Positions 20,191 through 28,533 are shown, counted from the stretch's first letter. The stretch is DNA of 64,000 nucleotides from Luteipulveratus halotolerans (GCF_001247745.1 NZ_LAIR01000002.1:496001-560000), one strand, 5' to 3'. A program made the numbers and translations. Notes: a model not told the origin generated them from the sequence alone.

Positions 20191-20703
20191 ATGGACATCA
20201 CGCCGTACGTCGAGCTCCTCCGCCGAGACCTGCAGAACGCCGCAGCGGTCGGTGAGGAGAGCGGGCGCGCCGCGGCCGAGCGGCTCCTCATCGCGCTCGA
20301 CCCGTCCGCCCGTCTCGCCCTGATGGAGGCCGTCACCCAGGCGGCCGCCGAGATCACCGCCGAGATGCCGTCCGGCACGGTCGACGTCCGCCTCAGCGGT
20401 CGCGAGCTCGACTTCGTCGTCGACGTCACGGCACCCGAGCCGATGGCGCCGCCGGCCCCGCCCGCACCTCCTGCGCCGCCGGAGCCCGAGGCCGACGCGA
20501 GCCTGGCCCGCGTGACGCTCCGGCTCCCCGAGAACGTCAAGAAGAAGGCCGAGGAGCGTGCCGCCGACTCCGGGCAGTCGCTCAACACCTGGCTGGTCAA
20601 CGCGATCCGCCAGGCCACCCAGGACGACGCCCGCGTCCACGTGACGGCGTCGTTCGACCCGTTCGGAGGCCGCGGACCACGTCGCATGAGCGGCTGGCTC
20701 TAA
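20191..20703 (+). CDS. Ribbon-helix-helix (HicB-like) protein with proline-rich linker
   Basis: 170-residue protein in three parts: a helical N-terminal region (1-55), a beta-rich segment (VDVRLSGRELDFVVDV, about 63-80) like the HicB/partial RNase H fold, a Pro/Ala linker (about 82-99), and a C-terminal ribbon-helix-helix (VTLRLPENVKKKAEERA...SLNTWLVNAIR, about 107-143). The basic tail ends RGPRRMSGWL. The RHH should bind DNA as a dimer, and the TGACGTCA boxes in its promoter are natural candidates for autoregulation. No HicA toxin is adjacent, so a toxin-antitoxin role is not supported. ATG 20191 is preferred to ATG 20182 because of the promoter position. Confidence 0.8.
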   Translation: MDITPYVELLRRDLQNAAAVGEESGRAAAERLLIALDPSARLALMEAVTQAAAEITAEMPSGTVDVRLSGRELDFVVDVTAPEPMAPPAPPAPPAPPEPEADASLARVTLRLPENVKKKAEERAADSGQSLNTWLVNAIRQATQDDARVHVTASFDPFGGRGPRRMSGWL

Positions 20704-20785
20704 GCACTCCCACCACCCACCCGACACGGGGCGTCGACCGACGTCCTGCGATCCCGCACACCCTTTTCCAGGAAGTGAGTACGCC

Positions 20786-21607
20786 ATGCAGGAGTTCACG
20801 TTCGAGACGCCCGAGCCGGCGGAGCTGTCGGTCGAGATCGGCAGCGGCCAGGTCGACGTCACCGCCGACGAGGTCGCCACGAGTCAGGTCACGGTCGACG
20901 GCCCGGGCGCGGATGACGTCACGGTGACGCAGGAAGGACGTCGCATCGTCGTCAAGAGCCACAAGCGCTCCGGCCTGTTCAGCCGGCACGAGCGGGTCGA
21001 CGTGACCGTTGTCGTCCCGACCGGCAGCGACCTCGTCGTCCGCACGGGGTCGGGCGATGTCCGCACCTCGGGCCGGTTCGGTCAGGGCGCGCTCACGACG
21101 GGCTCCGGTGACGTGGAGGCCTCCCAGTTCGCCGGCGACGTCGTGTCGACGGCCGGTTCGGGCGACATCCGGATCGCCGAGGTCGGCGGTGCGTTGCGCG
21201 GCAAGTCCGGGTCAGGCGGCGTACGCATCGGCCGGGTCGCCGGCGCGGCAGACATCTCGTCGGGGTCGGGTGACCTCGCGATCGACGGCTGCGGCACCGA
21301 GTCGTCGTTCAAGACCGGCTCCGGCAACGTCGCGATCGGCGACACCACTCAGCGAGTGACGGTCACGACCGCCTCGGGCGATGTGTCGGTGCAGGGCCTG
21401 CGCGGCGGCGCGGTGAAGATCCGCACCGCCTCCGGTGACGTCGCCATCGCCCTCGCCGAAGGCGTCCCGGTGTGGGCCGACATCAACACCGTCAGTGGCA
21501 CCGTGCACCGCGACATCGCGTCGGCCGGCGAGCCGACCGAGGGTCAGGCGCACATCGAGCTGCACATCCTCACCGCCAGCGGTCGCATCGACCTGCGCCA
21601 CATCTGA
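20786..21607 (+). CDS. DUF4097 beta-strand repeat protein
   Basis: 273-residue protein of the DUF4097 family, expected to form a right-handed beta solenoid. About ten repeats with cores such as TGSGDV, AGSGDI, SGSGDL, TGSGNV and TASGDV are spaced roughly 16-20 residues apart from residue 80 on. It has no signal peptide or membrane segment, so it is cytoplasmic, and no catalytic motif. AGGAAG precedes the ATG. The gene follows the RHH gene after 82 bp and is followed by a 61-aa gene; the three appear to form one operon. The role is unknown; a scaffold or surface-like binding protein is conceivable. Confidence 0.88.
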   Translation: MQEFTFETPEPAELSVEIGSGQVDVTADEVATSQVTVDGPGADDVTVTQEGRRIVVKSHKRSGLFSRHERVDVTVVVPTGSDLVVRTGSGDVRTSGRFGQGALTTGSGDVEASQFAGDVVSTAGSGDIRIAEVGGALRGKSGSGGVRIGRVAGAADISSGSGDLAIDGCGTESSFKTGSGNVAIGDTTQRVTVTTASGDVSVQGLRGGAVKIRTASGDVAIALAEGVPVWADINTVSGTVHRDIASAGEPTEGQAHIELHILTASGRIDLRHI

Positions 21608-21659
21608 GCACCGCACATCGCACCCACCACCGCATCCCACCACCCGAGAGGACACGACC

Positions 21660-21845
21660 ATGTTCGCCACGTTCTTCCGCCCCAACGAGCAGATCGCCCA
21701 GCAGATGCAGGCCGACCGCGAGCGCGCCGCGACTCGTCACACGCCGCAGGTCGAGCCGGCGGTCACCGCACCGGTGCAGCGCCGCGCCCGCCGCTGGCAC
21801 CACGGGGAGGTGGTCAGCGCGCCTCGCCTGCGCGCTGTGCGATAG
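21660..21845 (+). CDS. Small basic protein, unknown
   Basis: 61 residues beginning MFATFFRPNEQIAQQMQADRE, ending in an Arg/Trp/His-rich segment (VQRRARRWHHGE...RLRAVR). It is preceded by a GAGAGGA ribosome site and lies 52 bp after the DUF4097 gene, so I take it as the third cistron of the operon. The amphipathic N-terminal stretch could contact a membrane. The 3' end overlaps the convergent acyl-CoA oxidase by 32 bp. I recognise no family; it could be spurious, but the ribosome site and context favour a real gene. Confidence 0.55.
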   Translation: MFATFFRPNEQIAQQMQADRERAATRHTPQVEPAVTAPVQRRARRWHHGEVVSAPRLRAVR

Positions 21846-23865
21846 GTGCCGTGATCAACCCATCGGGTATGCCCAGTGCGTCGACGAGCGCCTGGGCATG
21901 CGGCCGTAGGTCACCGCACAGCTGGTTGACCTGAGCGGTCACCGCCCGCGACCGGGCCGTCGTCAGCCGACCGTGCTCGATGAACCAGGCCTTGTCCTCC
22001 TCGATCGACGCCAGCGCGTAGAGGCTGCACACGTGGTCGAGCAGATCGCGGGCCGGACCCTCGGGCATGTCGTCCACGGCCTCCGCGAAGGCCTCCATGA
22101 CGATCCGGTCGATGTGCGTACGGGCCGCGAGCAGCACGTGGTCCTGAGCGGCGTTGAACAGCTGAAAAGCGTTGTCCTTGGTGGCTTTTCGCAGTCTCTT
22201 GCCGACCGTCTCGAGGACGTGATCGGCGCGCTGCTCGAACATCGACAGCTGCCAGCCGCGGTCGTCGAGCGCCGAGTCGTCGTCGCGGCCCTTGGCCAGG
22301 TCGAGGAGCCGCTGCAGACCCGCGCGACCCGTCGTACGCTCGACGACACCCTCGGCGACCTGCTTGCTGACCAGACCGACCATCTCGGCGGGGTCGAGGT
22401 CGCCCCACATCTCCTTGTACTCGGTCAGCAGGCCCTTGGCGACCAGCTGCAGGAGCACCGTGTTGTCGCCCTCGAAAGTCGTGAAGACGTCGACGTCGGC
22501 CCGCATCTGACCCAGCTGGTTCTCGGCCATGTAGCCGGCGCCGCCGCAGGCCTCGCGGCAGGTCTGGATGGTGTCGAGCGCGTGCCAGGTGGTGACGGCC
22601 TTGAGCCCGGCCACGCGGGTCTCGAGCTCGCGCTGCGCCTCCTGGTCCGAAGCGCTTCTCTCGCCGCCCTCCTCCTCCGGCCGGGTTCGCAGGCTCTCCC
22701 GCCCGGCATCGTCGACCGACGGCCCACTCCGTGCGGCTCCGGCGCCGTGCAGCTCCTCGAGGCGTTCGGTGACGACGTTCTGAGCGAGGCTGAGTGCGTA
22801 CGACTTCGCCAGGCGGGGGAGCAGCTTGCGCTGGTGAGCGAGGTAGTCGAGCACGACGACCTCCTGCTCGGCGCCGGGCGCCTCGAACTGGCGGCGCTGG
22901 TCGCCGTAGCGGATGGCGATGGCGAGCGCCTTCTTGGCCGCCGAGCCCGAGCCGCCGCCGACGCAGACCCGGCCGCGGACGAGCGTGCCGAGCATGGTGA
23001 AGAACCGGCGGTTCTCGTTGTCGATGTCCGAGACGTAGTGGCCGTTGTCGTCGATGTCGCCGAAGGCATTGAGCAGGTTGGCCTTGGGTACGCGCACCTG
23101 GTCGAACGCGAACGTGCCGTTGTCGACGCCGGGCAGCCCGGCCTTGACGCCGTTGTCGCCGATCGTGACTCCGGGCAGCGCTGCGCCGGCCTCGTCGCGC
23201 ACCGGGACAAGCACCGCGTGCACGCCGTGGCCGCCCTCGTCGGTGATCAGCTGGGCGAAGATCACGGCCATCCGGGCGTCCTGCGCGGCGTTGCCGATGT
23301 AGGTCTTGACGGCCGACTCGGTGGGCGTGTGGATGACGAGGTCACCGGTGGCGGCGTCGTACGTCGCCGTCGTCTCGAGGCGCTGCACGTTGCTGCCGTG
23401 CCCGACCTCGGTCATGCCGAACGACCCGAGCAACCTTCCGGCCATGATGTCGGCGAGGTAGGCCTGGTGGTGGCGCTCGGTGCCGAGGCGCGCGACCGCA
23501 CCGCCGAACAGCCCGAACTGCACGCCGAGCTTGACCAGCAACGACAGGTCGCCGTAGGCCTGCATCTCGAACGCCACGCACGAGGCGCCGTAGTCGAGCT
23601 CACCGCCGTACGCCGCCGGGAACCCGATCCGGCCGTAGCCGGCCTCGGCGAGGCCGAGCAGCTGGTCGCGGACGCGGGCGCGCTGCTCGGTGATGCTCTG
23701 GCCGGGCTCCCCGAGGATCTGCTCGGGCCGCAGCTCGGTGCGGATGCGCTGCCGCAGATCGCCCCAGGCGCCGTCGAGGACCGTGCGGATCGACTCGACC
23801 ACCTCCGGGCCGGAGGTCAGCTCGGGCCGTGCGGGGGCGTCGGACATCTGTGGACTGGTGACCAT
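21814..23865 (-). CDS. Acyl-CoA oxidase-type flavoprotein with internal insertion
   Basis: 683-residue FAD enzyme of the acyl-CoA oxidase branch of the dehydrogenase superfamily. The hallmark FGMTEVGHGSNVQRLETTATYD and the later CGGAGYMAENQLGQMRADVDVFTTFEGDNTVLLQ (catalytic Glu in TFEGDN) are characteristic. AGGAG precedes the ATG at 23865. Between the helix ending in EELHGAG and the conserved QRELETRVAGLKA there is an Arg/Glu/Ser-rich stretch (SVDDAGRESLRTRPEEEGG...) that relatives, as I know them, largely lack; its DNA looks like a GC-rich repeat read in frame. It is followed upstream by a TetR gene in the same direction (30-bp gap). Confidence 0.9.
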   Translation of the reverse strand: MVTSPQMSDAPARPELTSGPEVVESIRTVLDGAWGDLRQRIRTELRPEQILGEPGQSITEQRARVRDQLLGLAEAGYGRIGFPAAYGGELDYGASCVAFEMQAYGDLSLLVKLGVQFGLFGGAVARLGTERHHQAYLADIMAGRLLGSFGMTEVGHGSNVQRLETTATYDAATGDLVIHTPTESAVKTYIGNAAQDARMAVIFAQLITDEGGHGVHAVLVPVRDEAGAALPGVTIGDNGVKAGLPGVDNGTFAFDQVRVPKANLLNAFGDIDDNGHYVSDIDNENRRFFTMLGTLVRGRVCVGGGSGSAAKKALAIAIRYGDQRRQFEAPGAEQEVVVLDYLAHQRKLLPRLAKSYALSLAQNVVTERLEELHGAGAARSGPSVDDAGRESLRTRPEEEGGERSASDQEAQRELETRVAGLKAVTTWHALDTIQTCREACGGAGYMAENQLGQMRADVDVFTTFEGDNTVLLQLVAKGLLTEYKEMWGDLDPAEMVGLVSKQVAEGVVERTTGRAGLQRLLDLAKGRDDDSALDDRGWQLSMFEQRADHVLETVGKRLRKATKDNAFQLFNAAQDHVLLAARTHIDRIVMEAFAEAVDDMPEGPARDLLDHVCSLYALASIEEDKAWFIEHGRLTTARSRAVTAQVNQLCGDLRPHAQALVDALGIPDGLITAPIAQRAGEAR
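22649..22743 (-). repeat. Candidate repeat-derived insertion inside the acyl-CoA oxidase gene
   Basis: About 95 bp coding for the low-complexity ARSGPSVDDAG...EEEGGERSA stretch. Composition and wording (GCGGGAGAGCCTGCGAACC on the minus strand) are unlike the surrounding conserved codons. No second copy is visible in this window, so the call rests on protein-level alignment from memory. Confidence 0.4.
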
Positions 23866-23895
23866 GTCAACTCCTGGACGACGGTGCGGTGGCGC

Positions 23896-24585
23896 TTACG
23901 AGGTCGTACGTGTCGTGCCCAGCACTCCGGTGAGCCCGAACGCGGCGAAGTCGGCGAGCTGGTGGACCACAGCCTCGCGGGGCAGGCGACGCGGGTCAAC
24001 GAGCCAGCGGTCGGCGGACTCGCGGACGAACCCGACCAGGCCGTGGGCCCAGGTGAGCGCGGCGGTCGGGTCGCCGCCGGACTCGGCGAGAGGGCCCTCG
24101 AAGATGCCGGCGAGCGTGGTGGCGATCGCGTCGGACAGCCCGGTGACCGGGTCCTGCTCGACCGGGACGTCGACCAGCGGGCGTCGCGTCACGAACCGGT
24201 AGAGCTCGGGGTCGCGCTCGACCAGCCGCAGATAGCTGTCGATGACCGCGGCGAGCGCGGGGCGCGGGTCGGTCCGCAGCTGGTCCAGGTCGGCGGCGTC
24301 GACCGAGTGGTCCAGTGCGGTGCCGACGTCCTTGACGATGAGCGTGTCGACCGCCTCGCAGACCGCGATGTAGAGCCCGAGGCGGTCGCCGAGGTGCCGG
24401 TAGATCACGGTCTTGCTGGTGCCGGCCGAAGCGGCGATCTCGTCCATCCCGATGCTCGCGCCCTGCTCACGGATCGCCCTGATGGCGGCGTCGACCAGCT
24501 CTTGTCGACGGGTGAGCCGGTGCTGCTCCCAGCGGCTGTCGCGACCGTCCGGCCGGGCCAGCGGGTCTCGTGGGGATGCGCTCAT
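23896..24585 (-). CDS. TetR family transcriptional regulator
   Basis: 229-residue regulator with an N-terminal helix-turn-helix (ELVDAAIRAIREQGASIGMDEIAASAGTSKTVIYRHLGDRLGLY) and a C-terminal domain of the type found with fatty-acid genes (VIDSYLRLVERDPELYRFVTRRP). It lies between the acyl-CoA oxidase (same strand) and the divergent fadA2-fabG4-htdX operon, with operator-like repeats in the gap, so it likely controls both. The start is ATG 24585. Confidence 0.93.
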   Translation of the reverse strand: MSASPRDPLARPDGRDSRWEQHRLTRRQELVDAAIRAIREQGASIGMDEIAASAGTSKTVIYRHLGDRLGLYIAVCEAVDTLIVKDVGTALDHSVDAADLDQLRTDPRPALAAVIDSYLRLVERDPELYRFVTRRPLVDVPVEQDPVTGLSDAIATTLAGIFEGPLAESGGDPTAALTWAHGLVGFVRESADRWLVDPRRLPREAVVHQLADFAAFGLTGVLGTTRTTS

Positions 24586-24590
24586 GGAAT

Positions 24591-24640
24591 GGACAGTACC
24601 CGCTACGCGTTGTACCTGCTACTGTCCGTACCGGTAAGTC
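24591..24640. promoter_or_regulatory. Candidate operator/promoter between tetR and fadA2
   Basis: GTACCCGCTAC (24596-24606) and GTACCTGCTAC (24612-24622) are direct repeats 16 bp apart. They are enclosed by the inverted pair GGACAGTA (24591-24598) and TACTGTCC (24620-24627). A palindrome TACCGGTA follows at about 24629-24636. TTGTAC at 24610-24615 and TAAGTC at 24635-24640 could be the fadA2 -35 and -10 (19-base spacer). Placement in a divergent gap fits TetR control. Confidence 0.55.
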
Positions 24641-24693
24641 ATCAGAGGCGTCCGCCCTGGACCGGCCTCACGCATCGCAACGCAGGAGAGCGC

Positions 24694-25977
24694 ATGAGCA
24701 CTCGCGACGTCGTCATCGTCGGCGGTAACCGCATTCCCTTCGCCCGTTCGGGTGGCAAGTACCTCAAGGCCTCCAACCAGGACATGCTCACGGCTGCGAT
24801 CGACGGTCTCGTCGCTCGTTTCGGCCTGCAGGGCGAGCGCCTGGGCGAGGTCGCCGCGGGTGCCGTCATCAAGCACGCCCGCGACTTCAACCTGACCCGT
24901 GAGGCCGTCCTCGGCTCGCACCTGGCCCCGACCACGCCGGCGTACGACGTGCAGCAGGCGTGCGGCACCGGCCTCGAGACGGCCATCCTGGTCGCCAACA
25001 AGATCGCCCTCGGCCAGATCGACTCCGGCATCGCCGGCGGCTCCGACACCACCAGCGACGCGCCGCTCGCCCTCAACGACGAGCTGCGCAAGACGCTGAT
25101 GGAGGCCAACTACGCCAAGACGACGCAGCAGCGTCTGAAGGCGTTCGCCAAGATCCGCCCCAACCAGATCGCGCCCGAGCAGCCGCAGAACTCCGAGCCG
25201 CGTACGGGCCTGTCCATGGGCGAGCACATGGCGCAGACGGCCGCTCAGTGGGGCATCACCCGTGAGGCCCAGGACGAGCTCACGCTGCGTTCGCACCAGA
25301 ACCTCGCGGCGGCGTACGACCGTGGTTTCTTCGACGACCTGGTCACCCCGTACCTCGGCCTGTCCAAGGACCAGAACCTGCGCGCCGACACCTCGCTCGA
25401 GAAGCTCGCCAAGCTCAAGCCGGTCTACGGCAAGAGCGGTGACAACCCGACGATGACCGCCGGCAACTCCACGCCGCTCACCGACGGTGCCTCGGCCGTG
25501 CTGCTCAGCAGCCGCGAGTGGGCCGCTGAGCGCAACCTGCCGGTGCTCGCCCGTTTCGTGGACGCCGAGACGGCCGCGGTCGACTACGTCAACGGTGACG
25601 AGGGCCTGCTGATGGCTCCTGCGTACGCCGTCCCGCGTCTGCTCGCCCGCAACGGCCTGTCGCTGCAGGACTTCGACTTCTACGAGATCCACGAGGCCTT
25701 CGCCTCGACGGTGCTCTCGACGCTCGCCGCGTGGGAGGACCCGGAGTTCTGCAAGAACAAGCTGGGCCTGGACGCCCCGCTGGGCTCCATCGACCGCAGC
25801 AAGCTCAACGTCAACGGCTCGTCGCTCGCGGCGGGTCACCCGTTCGCCGCCACCGGCGGCCGCATCGTCGCCTCGCTCGCCAAGCAGCTGCACGAGAAGG
25901 GCTCGGGCCGTGGCCTGATCTCCATCTGCGCCGCGGGCGGCCAGGGCGTCGTCGCGATTCTGGAGGCCACCAAGTGA
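24694..25977 (+). CDS. fadA2: Acetyl-CoA acyltransferase (thiolase), FadA2/FadI type
   Basis: 427-residue thiolase that cleaves 3-oxoacyl-CoA or condenses acetyl-CoA. Catalytic residues are visible: nucleophile Cys90 (QQACGTG), His333 (EIHEAF), His382 (AAGHPFAATGG) and Cys412 (ICAAGGQG). AGGAGAG precedes the ATG at 24694; the very long upstream frame is antisense to the oxidase and tetR and is rejected. It is followed by fabG4 with a GTGA overlap. The gene order thiolase-FabG4-HtdX matches the Rv0243-Rv0241c region of Mycobacterium tuberculosis, which is the basis of the name. Confidence 0.95.
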   Translation: MSTRDVVIVGGNRIPFARSGGKYLKASNQDMLTAAIDGLVARFGLQGERLGEVAAGAVIKHARDFNLTREAVLGSHLAPTTPAYDVQQACGTGLETAILVANKIALGQIDSGIAGGSDTTSDAPLALNDELRKTLMEANYAKTTQQRLKAFAKIRPNQIAPEQPQNSEPRTGLSMGEHMAQTAAQWGITREAQDELTLRSHQNLAAAYDRGFFDDLVTPYLGLSKDQNLRADTSLEKLAKLKPVYGKSGDNPTMTAGNSTPLTDGASAVLLSSREWAAERNLPVLARFVDAETAAVDYVNGDEGLLMAPAYAVPRLLARNGLSLQDFDFYEIHEAFASTVLSTLAAWEDPEFCKNKLGLDAPLGSIDRSKLNVNGSSLAAGHPFAATGGRIVASLAKQLHEKGSGRGLISICAAGGQGVVAILEATK

Positions 25978-27338
25978 CTGACACGCTGACCAAGTTCGCC
26001 AACGAGGGCATCGGCAAGACGATCACGACCAAGCTCGGCCTGCCCCGTCCTGCTCTGCTCCGTCGCTACAAGGAGGGCCAGGACCTGCTCGAGGGCCCGG
26101 CCGCCGTGGGCGGCATCGGTGAGGGCACGGTCGCGTCGTCGGCCGCCGCCATCATCAAGGCCTCGGGTGCGGAGGTCGTTGCGGCCACTGCGGACTCGCA
26201 GTACGCCGACAAGCTCGCCGCGGTCGTCTTCGACGCCTCGGGCGCTCGGACGCTCGACGAGCTCGAGGGTCTGCGTACGACCCTGGGCCCGGCGGTGAAG
26301 GCGCTCGGCAAGAACGCCCGCGTCATCGTCATCGGCACCCCGCCCGACGAGCTCGCCGACCCCGAGGCCGCTGCCACGCAGCAGGCGCTCGAGGGCATCA
26401 CGCGCTCGCTCGGCAAGGAGCTGCGCGCCGGTGGCACCGCCAACCTGTTCTGGCTCAGCCTCGAGGCCCAGGGCGACTCGGCCGTGCTGGCCGCGCCGCT
26501 GCGCTTCTTCCTGTCCAGCCGGTCGGCGTACGTCTCCGGCCAGCCGATCCGCATCGGTGAGGGCGAGGTCCCCGACGTCGACGACTGGCACAAGCCGTTC
26601 CTCGGCGAGACCGCCGTCGTCACCGGTGCCGCCCGCGGTATCGGCGCCGAGATCGCCAAGGTGTTCGCTCGCGCGGGCGCCAAGGTCATCGTCGTCGACA
26701 TCCCGGCCGCCGGTGAGGCCCTGTCCAAGGTCGCCAACCAGCTCGGCGCCACCGCGCTGCAGCTCGACGTGACGGCGCCCGACGCCGGCGAGAAGATCGC
26801 GGCTGCCGTCGCCAAGACCGGTGGCGGGCTCGACGTGATCGTCCACAACGCCGGCATCACCCGCGACAAGCTCTTCGTCAACACCGACGAGGCGCGCTGG
26901 GGCAGCGTCATCAACGTCAACCTGCAGTCGCAGTTCCGCATCAACAAGGTGCTGCTCGACCCGAGTGTCGAGGGTGGCCTCAAGGACGGCGGTCGCATCA
27001 TCGGTGTCGCGTCGATCGCCGGCATCGGCGGCAACCGCGGCCAGGTCAACTACGGCGCGTCCAAGGCCGGTGTCATCGGCATGGTCCGCTCGCTGTCCAA
27101 GGAGCTCGCGGCCCGTCGCATCACCGTCAACGCCGTGGCGCCCGGCTTCATCGAGACCGAGATGACCGCCAAGATCCCGGTCGCCACCCGTGAGGTGGGC
27201 CGTCGCCTGAACTCCCTGCTGCAGGGTGGCGAGCCGGTCGACGTGGGCGAGGCCATCGCGTTCTTCGCCGAGCCCGGCAGCGCCGGCGTCACCGGTCAGG
27301 TGCTGCGGGTGTGCGGGCAGAGCCAGCTGGGGGCCTGA
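25974..27338 (+). CDS. fabG4: High-molecular-weight 3-oxoacyl reductase FabG4
   Basis: 454 residues, the same length as I recall for mycobacterial FabG4. The N-terminal half (about 1-205) is a degenerate flavodoxin-like domain; the C-terminal half is a full SDR domain with TGAARGIG, HNAG, a Ser in VASIAG, YGASK and PGFIETEM. It reduces 3-oxoacyl-CoA with NADH. GTG 25974 overlaps the thiolase stop. Together with htdX it would provide the reductase and dehydratase steps of an elongation or reverse beta-oxidation cycle. Confidence 0.95.
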   Translation: MTDTLTKFANEGIGKTITTKLGLPRPALLRRYKEGQDLLEGPAAVGGIGEGTVASSAAAIIKASGAEVVAATADSQYADKLAAVVFDASGARTLDELEGLRTTLGPAVKALGKNARVIVIGTPPDELADPEAAATQQALEGITRSLGKELRAGGTANLFWLSLEAQGDSAVLAAPLRFFLSSRSAYVSGQPIRIGEGEVPDVDDWHKPFLGETAVVTGAARGIGAEIAKVFARAGAKVIVVDIPAAGEALSKVANQLGATALQLDVTAPDAGEKIAAAVAKTGGGLDVIVHNAGITRDKLFVNTDEARWGSVINVNLQSQFRINKVLLDPSVEGGLKDGGRIIGVASIAGIGGNRGQVNYGASKAGVIGMVRSLSKELAARRITVNAVAPGFIETEMTAKIPVATREVGRRLNSLLQGGEPVDVGEAIAFFAEPGSAGVTGQVLRVCGQSQLGA

Positions 27339-27340
27339 TG

Positions 27341-27430
27341 AGCGGCGAGAAGAGTGCAGCGAAGGTTGGGGGCGAGGCGCTAGCCGAGCGCCCGGCCGCA
27401 GCGGAGCTCGACCGAGCGCGACGGAGGGCA
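27341..27430 (+). repeat. Intergenic GC-rich repeat, family C copy 1
   Basis: Fills the 94-bp gap between fabG4 and htdX. The core GTGCAGCGAAGGTTG...GGGCGAGG (from 27354) and CGGCCGCAGCGGAGC are shared, with few changes, with the two 79-bp copies after rpoC at 54427 and 54516. It contains its own hairpin GGCGCT...AGCGCC. It starts directly after a stop codon, as do the rpoC copies. Confidence 0.7.
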
Positions 27431-27432
27431 CG

Positions 27433-28296
27433 ATGACGCGCACCATCGAGCTGACCTCCAGCCCGTCGCTCGCGCCCGTCATGGCCAAGGCCGTGGCGAC
27501 CGCCCAGCTGCGCTCGGGCAAGGCCCTGCCGCAGCTGGACGTCGTCCGGCGTGACATCCGGGTCGACGCGGGGCACCTGGCGGCGTACGACCAGCTGACC
27601 GGGTTCCCGCTGCGCAACGAGCTGCCGGCGACCTACCTGCACAACCTGTCGTTCCCGCTGCAGGTGACGTTGTTCGCCGACCGCTCCTACCCGTACCCGC
27701 TGATGGGCAGCGTGCACCTGTCCAACCGGATCACGCAGCACCGTCCGGTGAGCCTCGACGAGGCCGTCACGCTCACCGTGCGCACCGCCAACGCCCGCCC
27801 GCACCGCCGTGGTGCGCTCGCGGACGTGCTGAGCGAGGCGCGCGTCGGTGACGAGCTGGTCTGGGAGGGTGTCAGCACCTACCTGTACCGCGGTCAGAAG
27901 GCCGAGGGCACAGCGCAGGAGCAGGCCGACTCCGGCGACGCGGTCGACGGTCCGGGCGCCCTGTGGCGTCTGCCCGGCGACCTCGGCCGACGCTTCGCGG
28001 CGGTCAGCGGCGACGTCAACCCGATCCACATGAACCCGTTCGCGGCCAAGGCGCTGGGCTTCCCCCAGACCATCGCGCACGGTGCCTGGAGCATGGCCCG
28101 CATGCTCGGGGCGCTGGAGAACCGGCTGCCGGAGGCGTTCACGTACGACGTGTCGTTCCGCAAGCCGGTGCTCATCCCGTCGACCGTCCGGTTCGTCGCG
28201 CGTCAGGACCCCACCACCGGTGGGTTCGACATCGCGCTGCGCAACCACAAGAAGGGCACGGAGCACGCCCGCGGCAGCATCACACCGCTGGCCTGA
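27433..28296 (+). CDS. htdX: MaoC-like 3-hydroxyacyl dehydratase (HtdX-type)
   Basis: 287-residue double hot-dog hydratase. The catalytic motif FAAVSGDVNPIHMNPFAAKALGFPQTIAHG carries the Asp and His of the family. The N-terminal half is the inactive hot-dog domain with YLHNLSFPLQVTLFAD. It converts between 3-hydroxyacyl-CoA and enoyl-CoA. Position after fabG4 follows the mycobacterial htdX order. The ATG at 27433 follows GGAGGGCACG, which lies at the edge of the repeat, so the repeat supplies part of the ribosome site. A strong terminator follows. Confidence 0.93.
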   Translation: MTRTIELTSSPSLAPVMAKAVATAQLRSGKALPQLDVVRRDIRVDAGHLAAYDQLTGFPLRNELPATYLHNLSFPLQVTLFADRSYPYPLMGSVHLSNRITQHRPVSLDEAVTLTVRTANARPHRRGALADVLSEARVGDELVWEGVSTYLYRGQKAEGTAQEQADSGDAVDGPGALWRLPGDLGRRFAAVSGDVNPIHMNPFAAKALGFPQTIAHGAWSMARMLGALENRLPEAFTYDVSFRKPVLIPSTVRFVARQDPTTGGFDIALRNHKKGTEHARGSITPLA

Positions 28297-28317
28297 GCCA
28301 CGCTCGTACGACGCCCC

Positions 28318-28352
28318 GAAACCCGCTCCGGGCCAGGCCTGGAGCGGGTTTC
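28318..28352 (+). terminator. Terminator after htdX
   Basis: GAAACCCGCTCC (28318-28329) pairs fully with GGAGCGGGTTTC (28341-28352) across an 11-base loop. It ends the thiolase-reductase-dehydratase operon. Confidence 0.85.
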
Positions 28353-28460
28353 GGCGTCTGCGGAGGGCTCGATTTCGCGTTGGCCGGGGTGGACGTGTAA
28401 CCTCGTCCTGCGCTGCTGTGAGGCGCGGCCGATCGGTCGCGTGCCTCGGGCGAAGCGCAG

Positions 28461-28533
28461 GCCCCTATAGCTCAGTCGGCAGAGCGTCTCCATGGTAAGG
28501 AGAAGGTCAACGGTTCGATTCCGTTTGGGGGCT
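28461..28533 (+). tRNA. tRNA-Thr (GGT)
   Basis: 73 bases with acceptor GCCCCTA pairing TGGGGGC (two G-U-tolerant pairs), anticodon loop ATGGTAA with anticodon GGT, and T loop GGTTCGATTCC. CCA is not encoded. A -10-like TAACCT lies at 28398-28403, about 58 bases upstream. Confidence 0.95.

Noticed and set aside
20191..20703. HicAB toxin-antitoxin pair
   Set aside because: No HicA-like toxin gene is adjacent on either side.
21973..24693. Upstream in-frame extension of the thiolase to over 1300 codons
   Set aside because: It is antisense to the oxidase and tetR; the thiolase fold and ribosome site begin at 24694.
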